Positions 35,766 to 45,238 of a DNA stretch of 64,000 nt are shown piece by piece. Below the pieces are notes generated by a model, which saw nothing but the letters and a program-made list of their open reading frames with translations, made no database searches and was not told the DNA's origin. Within the stretch, counting starts at the first letter, position 1, and every line of letters begins with the position of its first letter. The position numbers and the translations under genes were made by a program. Source of the stretch: Muribaculaceae bacterium (lineage in GTDB: Bacteria > Bacteroidota > Bacteroidia > Bacteroidales > Muribaculaceae); the NCBI GenBank assembly GCA_017620635.1, contig JAGAUV010000007.1, positions 1 to 64,000 on the forward strand, read 5' to 3'.

Positions 35766-36775
35766 ATTTCTACACGCGCATAGGGCGCAGTGTCGTAAGG
35801 ACAGAAAATTTTGTCGAGGTATTTGAAGTAACCGGCGACAGCAACCATTGCCGCATTGTCGGTAGTGAATTTACGCTCAGGGATGAAAGCCTCGACTCCT
35901 TTGGCCGCACATAGCTCGGCAACGGCCGCGCGCACTCCCGAGTTGGCCGACACGCCACCGCCTATCGCCACAGTCTTTACTCCTGTCGAGTCGATGGCTT
36001 TTGAGAGCTTGTCGATGAGAATGTCGATGATGGTGCGCTGGAGCGATGCCGCCAGGTCGGCGCGGTTGTGCTCGATAAAATCCGGGTCAGCCTTTATGCC
36101 GTCGCGAAGAGTGTAGAGAAAGGAGGTCTTGAGGCCTGAGAAAGAGTAATCGAGGCCGGCGATATGAGGCTTGGCGAATTTGAAACGCTTGGCATCGCCC
36201 TCGGCGGCGAGCCTGTCGATATGTGGACCGCCGGGGTAGGGCAGCCCCATCACTTTGGCGCATTTGTCGAAGGCCTCTCCGGCGGCGTCGTCGATTGTGC
36301 GGCCGAGTATTTCCATGTCGTTGTAGCTGCGAACGAGGATAATCTGTGAGTTGCCGCCCGACACGAGCAGGCACAGGTAGGGAAACTCGGGCACGCGGTC
36401 GTCGGCTTTCTCTCTGACGAATTGTGCCAGCACATGGCCGTGCAGATGGTTGACATCTATTATAGGTATGCGCAGGCCGAGCGACATGCCTTTGGCGAAG
36501 CTTGTGCCGACGAGGAGGGAGCCTATAAGGCCCGGCCCACGTGTGAACGCTATCGCCGAGAGGTCTTTTTTGTCTATGCCGGCGCGGCGTATCGCGGCGT
36601 CGACCACAGGCACGATATTCTGCTGATGTGCACGCGAAGCAAGCTCTGGCACCACGCCGCCGTATTCCTCATGTACAGCCTGCGAGGCTATGACATTGCT
36701 CATAAGTATGCCGTCGCGGACAATGGCGGCTGAAGTGTCGTCGCAGGATGATTCGATACCCAGAATTGTAACCAT
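35762..36775 (-). CDS. tsaD: tRNA N6-adenosine threonylcarbamoyltransferase
   Basis: TsaD transfers the threonylcarbamoyl group to adenosine 37 of ANN-decoding tRNAs, working with TsaB, TsaE and TsaC. The 337-residue ASKHA protein has the start GIESSCDDTSAAIV, metal-binding HLHGH (about 110-114) and an earlier ELASRAHQQN. The length and motifs are complete. It is cotranscribed with the barrel protein upstream (1-bp gap) and cinA downstream (4-bp overlap). Confidence 0.96.
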   Translation of the reverse strand: MVTILGIESSCDDTSAAIVRDGILMSNVIASQAVHEEYGGVVPELASRAHQQNIVPVVDAAIRRAGIDKKDLSAIAFTRGPGLIGSLLVGTSFAKGMSLGLRIPIIDVNHLHGHVLAQFVREKADDRVPEFPYLCLLVSGGNSQIILVRSYNDMEILGRTIDDAAGEAFDKCAKVMGLPYPGGPHIDRLAAEGDAKRFKFAKPHIAGLDYSFSGLKTSFLYTLRDGIKADPDFIEHNRADLAASLQRTIIDILIDKLSKAIDSTGVKTVAIGGGVSANSGVRAAVAELCAAKGVEAFIPERKFTTDNAAMVAVAGYFKYLDKIFCPYDTAPYARVEI

Positions 36776-36776
36776 A

Positions 36777-37313
36777 TCAGAATACGTATGCTATACGGGC
36801 GGCAAAATTACCGCTTGGGTTGTGTCGCAATAGTGTGTATTTAGCTTCGATGCCGAGCCGTAGAGCTTTGGACAGACGTATCTCCCAGCCGGCGCCGGCG
36901 TTGAGGCCGAATCCGTTTTTGCGCGATATCACATCATCGTGCGAGTCGTCGGAGACATTATGGAGAGCCCAAGAATTGAAAGCCGCGCCGGCAATGGGGT
37001 AGAATGCGGCCTTGGCCGATGTGGCTATCGGGAAGTGGACGTCAATGTCGATGAGCAGGGCGTCGCGGTCTTCGTTACGGAATACCAGTCCTATGGTCGG
37101 AGCGATGCGCACGTGGCTGCTGAAGGCATAGTCGAAGTTGAGACCCACAAGAGCCGAGTTGTTTCTGGTTATGTATCCCACTCTGGGACCGAAAGATTTC
37201 TGACCTCGCTCAACCTGAGCGGACGCGCCAAGCGATACTGTCATAAGCAACAATACCACAGCAATCCGGACAATTGAGTTTATAGCTTGTGTCATATGGT
37301 TATTGTTAAACAT
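36777..37313 (-). CDS. small outer-membrane beta-barrel protein
   Basis: The 178-residue protein has a signal peptide ending in LGASAQ; the ATG at 37295 (second Met) is a plausible alternative start. The mature ~145 residues form about eight beta strands with an aromatic C-terminus (RIAYVF), like OmpA/OmpX-type eight-stranded porin-family barrels of Bacteroidota. The role is unknown. It is the first gene of an operon with tsaD and cinA; why a barrel is coupled to tRNA modification is not evident. Confidence 0.7.
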   Translation of the reverse strand: MFNNNHMTQAINSIVRIAVVLLLMTVSLGASAQVERGQKSFGPRVGYITRNNSALVGLNFDYAFSSHVRIAPTIGLVFRNEDRDALLIDIDVHFPIATSAKAAFYPIAGAAFNSWALHNVSDDSHDDVISRKNGFGLNAGAGWEIRLSKALRLGIEAKYTLLRHNPSGNFAARIAYVF

Positions 37314-37634
37314 ACTTTTTAATTTAGATACAAAGTTAGTGACTTTTTGTGAAACGAAATGTGAAAATTGTTAAAAATAGGAAATGAATATAAACGATGC
37401 GAAAATATTAGGAAATGTGAAAAACATAGTCTAAAACATAACAAAAGTTAAAATGGTGTTACAATAGTGTACGGATTAAAAAGATTGTTTAAATTTGCCT
37501 CAAAATCATTCGAACGACATAAAGCCAAAATTAAAGTCTTTTTAACTAAACAATTTTAGAGTCATAACAATTATTATATATACTGCGACATCACGTCATA
37601 ACCAAACCAGACATACAAATTTCAACTATATTCT
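37314..37634. promoter_or_regulatory. divergent control region between the barrel gene and susC
   Basis: This AT-rich 321-bp gap holds no gene. On the minus strand TAACTTTG at 37331-37338 is a -7 box for the barrel-tsaD-cinA operon. On the + strand TAAATTTG at 37490-37497 is a -7 box for susC, which would give a leader of about 130 nt. Neither has a perfect TTTG at the right spacing. A 12-bp direct repeat GAAATGTGAAAA occurs at 37356-37367 and 37412-37423. An AGGAAATG direct repeat is at 37379-37386 and 37410-37417. These may be regulator sites. Confidence 0.5.
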
Positions 37635-40600
37635 ATGAGAAGACATCTTTATCTGACAGCGTTTCTGCTTGCAGTGGCGCCATTGACCGGAGGTTTCCGG
37701 GCGCTGGCATTACCTGGAGAGCAAACTCAGGACCAGTCAGTGGCTCTGATTACGGGTACAGTACTCGACGAGAACAACGAAGCCATTATCGGCGCAAGTG
37801 TGGTGCAAAAAGGCGTCCGCGGCAACGCTGTGGCGACTGATGCGTTCGGCCACTTTAAAATCCGTGTGGCTGCCGGAACTGAGCTCGAGATCACTTATAT
37901 CGGCTACAAGGCTGTGACAATGCCGGCAGCCAATGACATGACGGTGTACATGCAGCCGACGACCGAGGCTCTCAATCAGCTTGTGGTAATCGGCTACGGC
38001 ACACAGAAGAAGGCCAACCTTACAGGCGCCGTATCGACAGTAGATGTCGCCAGAACAATGGACAGCCGTCCGGCCACCGATGTGGCCAAGGCACTTCAGG
38101 GTGCAGTGCCGGGCCTTACCATCACATCGGCCAACGGCGCCCTCGACGGCTCGCCGACTATCAACATCCGTGGCGTAGGCACACTCTCCAACGGACACAG
38201 TTCTTCTCCGCTTATCGTGGTAGACGGTGTTCCTGTCGACGACATGAGCTTCCTCAACCCCGAGGATATCGAAGAGATCTCAGTGCTCAAGGATGCCGCC
38301 TCTTCGGCTATCTACGGCACACGTGCAGCTTTCGGCGTGATACTTATCACGACCAAGGAGGCCGCCACACAGGATCGTATTTCAGTGAAATATATCAACA
38401 ACTTCGGCTGGAACTCGGCTACAGTGCTTCCTGAGTTCGCCAGCACGGTCGATAACCTCAAGATGGCAATCGCCGATACCAACCCCGGCGCCGACGAGGA
38501 GATATTCGGTATGTTCTATACCGACCTTCTTCCTTTTGCCGAGGCGTGGAGCCAGCAGCACGGAGGCAAACCCTACGACTCGCTCGTAGAGCTTCATCCT
38601 TTCCAGAGCTGGGACAATGTAGGCGACTACTATATCCCGGGCAGCGATTACCTCTTCCCGAGCGGCAACCCGGCAGTGTCGGGCAAGATGCAGTCGGCCC
38701 GCTGGATCAGCTATGCCGACTGGAATGTGCGCAAGACACTCTTCCGTGCGGCACCCTCGAGCAAGCACAATATCAGCGTAGAGGGCCAGAGCGGACGCAC
38801 CAACTACCGCCTGTCGTTCGGATACGATTCTCGCGAGGGCATGCTCAAATATGCGCCCGAGAAGATGCGCCGCTATATGGTCAACGCCAGTGTGACCACC
38901 AATATCTTCAAGTGGTGGAAAGCCGGTGCCCGGTTCAACTTCTCCGACCGCGAGTTTACCAATCCTAACGAGAGAGTGAGCACATCGAGCTCGCGCAACA
39001 CATATCAGTATCTGTGGCGCTTCCCGGCACAGTTCGAGAACTACGGTTATATACTCGATGCCGCCGGCCAGCCCATGAACTTCCGCAACTCGATAGGCTT
39101 GCGCGAGTCGGCACACCGCGACAAGACCGTGACCACCAACACACGCATGCAGGCGTTCTCGATATTCAATCCTGTCAAGGGCCTCACACTTCAGGCCGAC
39201 TTCACATACACGCTGCGCAATATGAACAGCGAGTCGGCAGCCGTACCTTTTGTCCTTGTCGACAACTGGGGCGCCGGCGCCAACAACGGTTTCCGCGACT
39301 ACAACTCCGCTACCCAGGCAACTTCGTTTGCCGCCCAGAGCAACTATCGCGACACCATGTGGGCCGCCAATGTGTTCGGTACATATGATGTAAACTTCGC
39401 CGATGCACACAACCTCAAGGTAATGCTTGGCTGGACAGCCGAACAGGAGGAATACCGCCAGTTCTATCTGCGCCGTTCGGGCCTGGTAAGCTATGATCTG
39501 CCTAATATCAACCTTACCAACGGAACGAATTACCAGACCAGCGGCATCCACACACACCGCGCGACTACCGGTTTCTTCGGACGTATCAATTACGACTACA
39601 AAGGCATATACCTTGCCGAAGTCAACGGCCGCTACGACGGCTCGAGCCGCTTCCCGTCGCATGACCAGTGGGCCTTCTTCCCCTCGGCATCCGCAGGCTA
39701 CCGTTTCAGCGAGGAAAAATACTTCGAACCGCTCAAATCGTGGTGGAGCAACGGCAAACTGCGTGCCTCTTACGGCCATATAGGCAATGAGGCTGTAGGC
39801 AGCAATATGTTCCTCTCTACCGTTTCTCCTATTTCTCCCTCCGATGTCAACTGGGTCAGCGGCGATCAGAAGATAGTGGTGTTCGATATGCCGACACTCG
39901 TGCTGCCCTCGCTCACATGGGAACGCATCGTGACAACAGATATAGGTCTTGACCTCGGATTCCTCGACAACAGCCTCAATGTAGGTATCGACCTGTATCA
40001 GCGCGACACCAAGGATATGCTCGGCCCGACGAGCAAGCTCCCCGGCGTCCTCGGCGCTTCGGCTCCTTACGGCAATGCCGGTTCGCTCCGCACACGCGGC
40101 TGGGAGATATCGCTTAACTGGAACCACTCGTTCGGCGACGCCGACGTGTACGCAAGTTTCAATATCGGCGACGCACGCACGAAGATTACCAAGTGGAACA
40201 ATCCCGACCGTCTGATCTACTCCTTCCTGCCTTCGGGCGGCGATTATACCGAGGGTCAGTACTTCGGCGACATCTGGGGCTTTGAGACCGACGGCTACTT
40301 CACGATGGACGATTTCCACTTCGTTCCCGGCGGTGTCGTTACCGATGAAAACGGTAACCCCATCCTCAATGCCGATGGCAAGCAGACCTACCACCGCGGT
40401 ACTTATGTACGCAACGACGGCACCGTCGACCAGAGTTTCCTCCAGAGCGGCAGCTTCAGCTACGGCCCCGGCGACGTGAGATTCAAGGACCTCAACGGCG
40501 ACGGCGTGATCAATAACGGCGATCCCAACATGACGAATGCCAAAGGCGAGAAGATCGCTGTAGGCTCGGTCAACAACCACGGCGACCTCAAGGTAATAGG

Positions 40601-41225
40601 CAACGCACTGCCGAGATATGAGTATTCGTTCCGTCTTGGCGGCGCATGGAAAGGATTTGATATTGACATGTTCTTCCAGGGCATAGGCAAGCGCAACATG
40701 TGGGCTACGGGCTCTACCATCATACCTATGGCACAGAGCGCTTACGGTACCTTTACCAATCTCGTCGGCAATTATAATGAGATCGCCTACAACGAGGACG
40801 CCACCGATCCCAACTACGGCATGATCACGACAGCCAATATCAGCACCGACAACTGGTACCCCCGTCTCTATGCCAAGAGCGGCGGAGCCGGTAATGTAGG
40901 CAATATCGGCAACGGCAAGGACAACTTCTATCCTCAGAGCCGCTACCTGATGAATATGGCCTACCTCCGCTTCAAGAATCTTACCATCGGCTATACCCTG
41001 CCGGTTGAAATGACAAAGAAGGTACTGATCCAGAAAGCACGTGTATATTTCTCGGCCGACAACCTCTGCTTCCTCTATAACGGCGCCAGGAAGTATCAGC
41101 TCGATCCCGAGCAGGCTACCGCCGCCGGCTCGGCAGTGCAGGGCTACAACGACGGCAACGCCACTTTCGGTCGTACAATTCCTATTCCGCGCACTTTCTC
41201 CTTTGGCGTGCAGGTAACACTCTAA
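37635..41225 (+). CDS. SusC/RagA-type TonB-dependent transporter
   Basis: The 1196-residue protein has a signal peptide (about 1-27) and a CarboxypepD_reg-like domain (about 38-118, ALITGTVLDENNEAIIGASV). A TonB-dependent plug (about 120-240, with LVVIGYGTQKKANLTGAVS) follows, then a 22-strand barrel to the end (SFGVQVTL). It imports a ligand captured by the SusD lipoprotein encoded next. The ligand is unknown: no glycoside hydrolase, sulfatase or sensor is adjacent, so glycan, peptide or cofactor are all possible. Antisense open frames up to 980 codons here are shadows of codon bias. Confidence 0.93.
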   Translation: MRRHLYLTAFLLAVAPLTGGFRALALPGEQTQDQSVALITGTVLDENNEAIIGASVVQKGVRGNAVATDAFGHFKIRVAAGTELEITYIGYKAVTMPAANDMTVYMQPTTEALNQLVVIGYGTQKKANLTGAVSTVDVARTMDSRPATDVAKALQGAVPGLTITSANGALDGSPTINIRGVGTLSNGHSSSPLIVVDGVPVDDMSFLNPEDIEEISVLKDAASSAIYGTRAAFGVILITTKEAATQDRISVKYINNFGWNSATVLPEFASTVDNLKMAIADTNPGADEEIFGMFYTDLLPFAEAWSQQHGGKPYDSLVELHPFQSWDNVGDYYIPGSDYLFPSGNPAVSGKMQSARWISYADWNVRKTLFRAAPSSKHNISVEGQSGRTNYRLSFGYDSREGMLKYAPEKMRRYMVNASVTTNIFKWWKAGARFNFSDREFTNPNERVSTSSSRNTYQYLWRFPAQFENYGYILDAAGQPMNFRNSIGLRESAHRDKTVTTNTRMQAFSIFNPVKGLTLQADFTYTLRNMNSESAAVPFVLVDNWGAGANNGFRDYNSATQATSFAAQSNYRDTMWAANVFGTYDVNFADAHNLKVMLGWTAEQEEYRQFYLRRSGLVSYDLPNINLTNGTNYQTSGIHTHRATTGFFGRINYDYKGIYLAEVNGRYDGSSRFPSHDQWAFFPSASAGYRFSEEKYFEPLKSWWSNGKLRASYGHIGNEAVGSNMFLSTVSPISPSDVNWVSGDQKIVVFDMPTLVLPSLTWERIVTTDIGLDLGFLDNSLNVGIDLYQRDTKDMLGPTSKLPGVLGASAPYGNAGSLRTRGWEISLNWNHSFGDADVYASFNIGDARTKITKWNNPDRLIYSFLPSGGDYTEGQYFGDIWGFETDGYFTMDDFHFVPGGVVTDENGNPILNADGKQTYHRGTYVRNDGTVDQSFLQSGSFSYGPGDVRFKDLNGDGVINNGDPNMTNAKGEKIAVGSVNNHGDLKVIGNALPRYEYSFRLGGAWKGFDIDMFFQGIGKRNMWATGSTIIPMAQSAYGTFTNLVGNYNEIAYNEDATDPNYGMITTANISTDNWYPRLYAKSGGAGNVGNIGNGKDNFYPQSRYLMNMAYLRFKNLTIGYTLPVEMTKKVLIQKARVYFSADNLCFLYNGARKYQLDPEQATAAGSAVQGYNDGNATFGRTIPIPRTFSFGVQVTL

Positions 41226-41244
41226 CCGCTTAAAACAGACCAAA

Positions 41245-42960
41245 ATGAAAAAGATATATCTATACAGCACAATGCTCGCAGTGAGCGCCGCCCTGTGCGG
41301 ATGCAGCGATTTCCTCAACGACAATCGCTATCCCATGTCGCAGCAGACTGTGAACGATGCGTTCTGGAGCAACCCCACCAACGTCCAGAATCAGATCAAT
41401 TACTTCTACGAGGACTTTACCGGCTACGGCAATGCCTTCTCGACAAACGGCACCTTCTATTACTCGTGGCTGTCGGACGATCAGTGCGGACGAAATACCT
41501 TCGCCAACTGGAAGTTTACGTCAGTGCCGTCGAAGTCGGGCTCATGGACAGCTCCATATAAGGAGATACGCCGTGCAAACCTGATAATAGAGGGCGTTAC
41601 GGCAAGTTCGCTTAGCGATGCCGAAAAAGAAGACTATATAGCCCAGGCCCGTATGTACCGCGCCCGTCAGTACTATACACTGGTGCGCAGCTACGGCGAT
41701 GTGCCTCTCGTTACCGAAGTGCTCGACCCCACAAGCGATGCCGAGCTCTACGGTCCGCGTACGGCACGTAACACCGTTATGGACTTTGTGCTCGAGGACA
41801 TCAACTATGCCTCGGAGCATATGGCAGCTAAGAGCTCCAAGACAACATTCTCGCGCGATCTCGCCCTGGCGATGAAAGCTGAGATGTGTCTCTTCGAAGG
41901 CGCCTATGCCACATATCACGTCAACGACAAGGCCCGTGCCAAGAAATATTTCGAGGAAGTGGTATCTGCCGGCGAAGCTATCTTCAGCTCCTATCCCATA
42001 GGCGACAATTATGCCGCCCTCTACCGTTCGCTCTCATCGGCCAGCGGAGCTTACCCTGCTATTACCGCCAACAGCGAGGTAATATTCGGCAAGGTATATC
42101 TCAAAGGCACCTTCATGCACTCCATGCAGGACTACTCCAATGCCACCGACGGTGTGGCCGGCATCACACGCGACGCTTTCGACAGCTATCTGTTTATCGA
42201 CGGCCGTCCGGCAAGCTCTACGACAGAGGACAACACCGACAAGGGCGTGGACGACGGCAACGGCGGCCTGAGCATAGCCAATCTGCTTGCCGTGCGCGAC
42301 CAGCGTCTGGCAATGACTACCTATGACCATGTGCTTATGCCCGGCATGCCTTATGCGGCAGTCAACACCGGTGCCATGTGGTCGAAGTCGGGTTATGGCG
42401 TAAGCAAGTACAATAACCTGTCGGTGCCTTCGGCCGATGTGAACGAGGCCAACAAGAATTACACCTGTGCTCCGCTTTTCTGGGGCGCCCGTCTGGCCCT
42501 TGCTATAGCCGAGGCCAAAGCCGAGCTCGGCACTCTCGGCGATGCGGATGTAGAGAAGTATATCAAGCCTCTCTGGAGTCGCGCAGGCATAGATACCTCG
42601 AATCTCAATGTGGCATGGCTGGCCAATATGAACGACCCCAAGAACAACATGGACGTAAGCTCGCTGATATGGGAGATCCGCCGTTGCCGCCGCTGTGAGC
42701 TCATAATGGACGATGACATCCGTTACTGGGACCTTATCCGCTGGCACCAGCTCGATAAACTCGACACTACCACTAACCCGGCTATCATACAGGGCGCCAA
42801 TCTGTCGAACTCGCCCGTGGCAGGCGAACTGATGCTTGGCGATTATCTCAACTGCTCGTACTCGAACACCCGTAAATTCGAGGCAAAGCACTACTTCTTC
42901 CCCGTGCCGTCCGATCAGCTTGACCTCAACGAAAAACTGACACAGAACCCCGGCTGGTAA
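41245..42960 (+). CDS. SusD/RagB-family surface lipoprotein
   Basis: The 571-residue lipoprotein has lipobox ALCGC (Cys about 20). The TPR-like helical SusD fold is indicated by the ARMYRARQYYTLVRSYGDVP segment and a C-terminal region with RCRRCELIMDDDIRYWDLIRW that is typical of the RagB/SusD domain. It forms the lid of the SusC barrel. It is 19 bp after susC and is followed by a strong terminator, so the pair is a two-gene operon. Confidence 0.92.
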   Translation: MKKIYLYSTMLAVSAALCGCSDFLNDNRYPMSQQTVNDAFWSNPTNVQNQINYFYEDFTGYGNAFSTNGTFYYSWLSDDQCGRNTFANWKFTSVPSKSGSWTAPYKEIRRANLIIEGVTASSLSDAEKEDYIAQARMYRARQYYTLVRSYGDVPLVTEVLDPTSDAELYGPRTARNTVMDFVLEDINYASEHMAAKSSKTTFSRDLALAMKAEMCLFEGAYATYHVNDKARAKKYFEEVVSAGEAIFSSYPIGDNYAALYRSLSSASGAYPAITANSEVIFGKVYLKGTFMHSMQDYSNATDGVAGITRDAFDSYLFIDGRPASSTTEDNTDKGVDDGNGGLSIANLLAVRDQRLAMTTYDHVLMPGMPYAAVNTGAMWSKSGYGVSKYNNLSVPSADVNEANKNYTCAPLFWGARLALAIAEAKAELGTLGDADVEKYIKPLWSRAGIDTSNLNVAWLANMNDPKNNMDVSSLIWEIRRCRRCELIMDDDIRYWDLIRWHQLDKLDTTTNPAIIQGANLSNSPVAGELMLGDYLNCSYSNTRKFEAKHYFFPVPSDQLDLNEKLTQNPGW

Positions 42961-42982
42961 TCAGACCTGTCGAATAAATATA

Positions 42983-43015
42983 ACGCGGACCCGTGACCCG
43001 GATCCGCGTTTTTTT
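42983..43015 (+). terminator. intrinsic terminator after susD
   Basis: ACGCGGA at 42983-42989 pairs with TCCGCGT at 43003-43009, with extra GC pairing inside, and a run of seven T follows. Confidence 0.9.
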
Positions 43016-43059
43016 GGTCTGTAACGAAGCTGGATGCCGTAAAAACCGAGATTTTTCGC

Positions 43060-43067
43060 TATCTTTG
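43060..43067 (+). promoter_or_regulatory. -7 element upstream of the 483-residue protein
   Basis: TATCTTTG followed by CGC lies 66 bp before the start codon at 43134. A TTTG -33 box at the correct spacing is not seen. The box probably drives the gene with ruvA and possibly sprA. Confidence 0.5.
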
Positions 43068-43133
43068 CGCTTATAGATTCTAACGGAGGCTTCCGGTGTG
43101 TAGCCGAGGCTTTTAATAATACATTTAGCTCGA

Positions 43134-44585
43134 ATGGCAAAAGAAAAAAAGAAGAAGAAACAGACACGGGCGCCATTGACGTCTGACACATATATGCGCA
43201 AGGTCATGCGCACACTGCCGGTAGATAAATGCTATGTCAATTCCGACTGGGCGGAGCAGGGCATGGCTCATGTGGTAATCGTGCGCCGCCGACCGGACGG
43301 TAAATTCGCGATGGCAGTATATCTCGTCGATACATACTGCCTCGGTGTCAAGGATGCCTTCTGGCGGACCAGCCTTGTAAAAGCCGAGCTCGACGCCATG
43401 ATCAAGAACTTCGAAGAGCGTATCGGTATCGAAGAATGCGACTATGCCACCGCACACAACCTCATACTCGGCGCGATAGAGTTTGCCGAAGAGGGCGGCA
43501 TAAAGCCATGCAAGGAATGGATCTACGGCCAGTACGGCCTTGATGAAGATACCGATGACATACCTTTGATCGAATTTGACTACGGTGTCAACGGAAAGCA
43601 CTGTCTCAATACCTATACCCGAAAGGAAGGCGCGAAATATATACCCATGCTCCGGTCTGCTCTCGGCGATGACTTCTATGTCAGGTTCGAAGACGAGTTG
43701 CCGCAGCTTGATTCAATGCCGGAGGAGGAATATTCAGATCCCGAAGGAGTTGAATATCCGACAGAGCTTAATCTGACGCATCCCGAGATAGCCGAAATAC
43801 TGTGCTCGAAGGACAATATCATGTTTGTCCCTGTCGATGAAATGGCGCGTATCGCAGCTATCGACCGCGACGAATTGCTTGCCGACCTCGAGCAACTGGC
43901 CATGTATGAGCTTGGCAAGGTAGCCGAACTTAAGCCGGCTTACGATGAAGAACCCGAAGAGGCTGCAGTGTTCCATATTGTCACAATTCTGAACAGTCTG
44001 GCCGACAGCCGTGGGCTTGACACTTTGCTTGCCGTACTGCGCGTGCCTCAGGATACTCTCGACTATTATTTCGGCGATACGGCTCCACATCTGTTTGCTT
44101 CTGCGATCAGCAATTGCAGCGAAGGCCGCCTTGCCGATCTTGAATCGTTCCTCAACGAGCCGGGCAGGACCTGGTATAACCGCTCGATGGTGCTTGATGC
44201 CATGGAGATGCTCCGACAGAAAGGCAACAAGGAAGTGAATGAGATAGTCCGCCGTCAGCTCGAAAGTATGGCGGCGCGTGTGCCGGAACTCAAGAGTGCC
44301 GACGCCCAGTATGCCGGATTCGTATGCATTCAGGCCATGAATACCGGCGACAGATCCATGTTGCCCTTGATAAAGGAACTGTACGACAATAATCTGATAG
44401 CTCCGGGAGTATGCGGCGACTATGAGAAAGTCGAAGAAGATTATGGTGAAGCGAATGATAGTGCTCCGATGACTATGAGTAATATCTATTGCTGGACAAA
44501 GCATTTCCAGGAAGCGTATGGAGCTGATTTTGTCAGATACAAGGAGCCTGATTATAATTATCTGTGGGTTAAGGAGGGAGAATAA
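43134..44585 (+). CDS. uncharacterised 483-residue protein with DUF1186-like C-terminal region
   Basis: The protein has no signal peptide or transmembrane segment. It begins with a very lysine-rich tail (MAKEKKKKKQTR) and then an alpha/beta region (about 25-130) containing AVYLVDTYCLGVKDAFW. A middle linker is acidic. Residues about 285-400 look like helical repeats, with ILNSLADSRGLDTLLAVLR and YYFGDTAPHLF resembling DUF1186/HEAT-like proteins. I do not recognise a catalytic motif and cannot name a function. The stop codon overlaps the ruvA start by one base, so it is translationally coupled to a Holliday-junction gene. Confidence is for the gene being real. Confidence 0.8.
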   Translation: MAKEKKKKKQTRAPLTSDTYMRKVMRTLPVDKCYVNSDWAEQGMAHVVIVRRRPDGKFAMAVYLVDTYCLGVKDAFWRTSLVKAELDAMIKNFEERIGIEECDYATAHNLILGAIEFAEEGGIKPCKEWIYGQYGLDEDTDDIPLIEFDYGVNGKHCLNTYTRKEGAKYIPMLRSALGDDFYVRFEDELPQLDSMPEEEYSDPEGVEYPTELNLTHPEIAEILCSKDNIMFVPVDEMARIAAIDRDELLADLEQLAMYELGKVAELKPAYDEEPEEAAVFHIVTILNSLADSRGLDTLLAVLRVPQDTLDYYFGDTAPHLFASAISNCSEGRLADLESFLNEPGRTWYNRSMVLDAMEMLRQKGNKEVNEIVRRQLESMAARVPELKSADAQYAGFVCIQAMNTGDRSMLPLIKELYDNNLIAPGVCGDYEKVEEDYGEANDSAPMTMSNIYCWTKHFQEAYGADFVRYKEPDYNYLWVKEGE

Positions 44586-45169
44586 TGATAGAGTATATCA
44601 AAGGTTCTCTTGCCGCCCTTACGCCTACAGCCGTGACGGTAGAGACCGGCAGCGGTATAGGCTTCCGTCTCAATATCACATTGCCGACCTTCAGCACTCT
44701 CGAGGGTCAGAGCGAGGCGATGCTGTATGTGCACGAAGCCATACGCGACGACGCATGGGTGCTCTACGGATTCGCTACCGAGCGCGAGCGTGAATTATTC
44801 CGTTCGCTTATAGGTGTTTCCGGCGTCGGCGCAGCCACGGCCGTGATAATTTTGTCGTCGCTACAGGGCGATGAGCTTGCCGCTGTCATAGCCGGAGGCG
44901 ATGTGAAAAAGCTGAAAAGTATAAAAGGAATAGGCACAAAGACAGCCGAACGTATAATTGTAGACCTGCGTGATAAAATAAAAGGCGTATCCGAAACGTT
45001 ATTTACACAGATCGCTGCGCGTACTGATGCTTATGATGAAGCTCTCGGAGCCTTGCAGATGCTTGGTTTCGACCGCCGGCAGAGCGAGAAGGTGCTCACG
45101 GCGATCTTCGACAAGGAACCGGCTATCAAAGTCGAGGCGGCCATCAGACGCGCTTTGTCGATGATGTGA
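44585..45169 (+). CDS. ruvA: Holliday junction DNA helicase subunit
   Basis: RuvA binds four-way junctions and recruits the RuvB motor for branch migration. The 194-residue protein has the OB-fold N-terminus (MIEYIKGSLAALTPTAVTVE), two helix-hairpin-helix motifs (LIGVSGVGAATAV and SIKGIGTKTAERIIVDLR) and the C-terminal RuvB-binding domain (about 145-194). Its start overlaps the 483-residue gene, and sprA follows after 69 bp. Confidence 0.95.
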   Translation: MIEYIKGSLAALTPTAVTVETGSGIGFRLNITLPTFSTLEGQSEAMLYVHEAIRDDAWVLYGFATERERELFRSLIGVSGVGAATAVIILSSLQGDELAAVIAGGDVKKLKSIKGIGTKTAERIIVDLRDKIKGVSETLFTQIAARTDAYDEALGALQMLGFDRRQSEKVLTAIFDKEPAIKVEAAIRRALSMM

Positions 45170-45181
45170 TGCTTTTAAGTT

Positions 45182-45227
45182 TATGAGTCGACCGGTCTCT
45201 ACGTAAACTGACCGCAAAAGACTCATA
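45182..45227 (+). repeat. inverted repeat in the sprA leader
   Basis: TATGAGTC at 45182-45189 is perfectly complementary to GACTCATA at 45220-45227, with an inner GGTC/GACC pair. It is 12 bp before the sprA start, so it may form a 5' structure or be a weak ruvA terminator; no T-run follows. Confidence 0.5.
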
Positions 45228-45238
45228 GACTTCTATTA

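Noticed and set aside
38382..41324. Minus-strand open frame of 980 codons opposite susC
   Set aside because: It is antisense to a confident SusC gene, lacks domain signals and has a composition set by third-position GC bias of the sense gene. Similar long shadows occur opposite speA, sprA and the M16 gene.
42926..43213. Minus-strand frame rich in phenylalanine after susD
   Set aside because: It is the complement of the lysine-rich start of the 483-residue gene and of the susD terminator.
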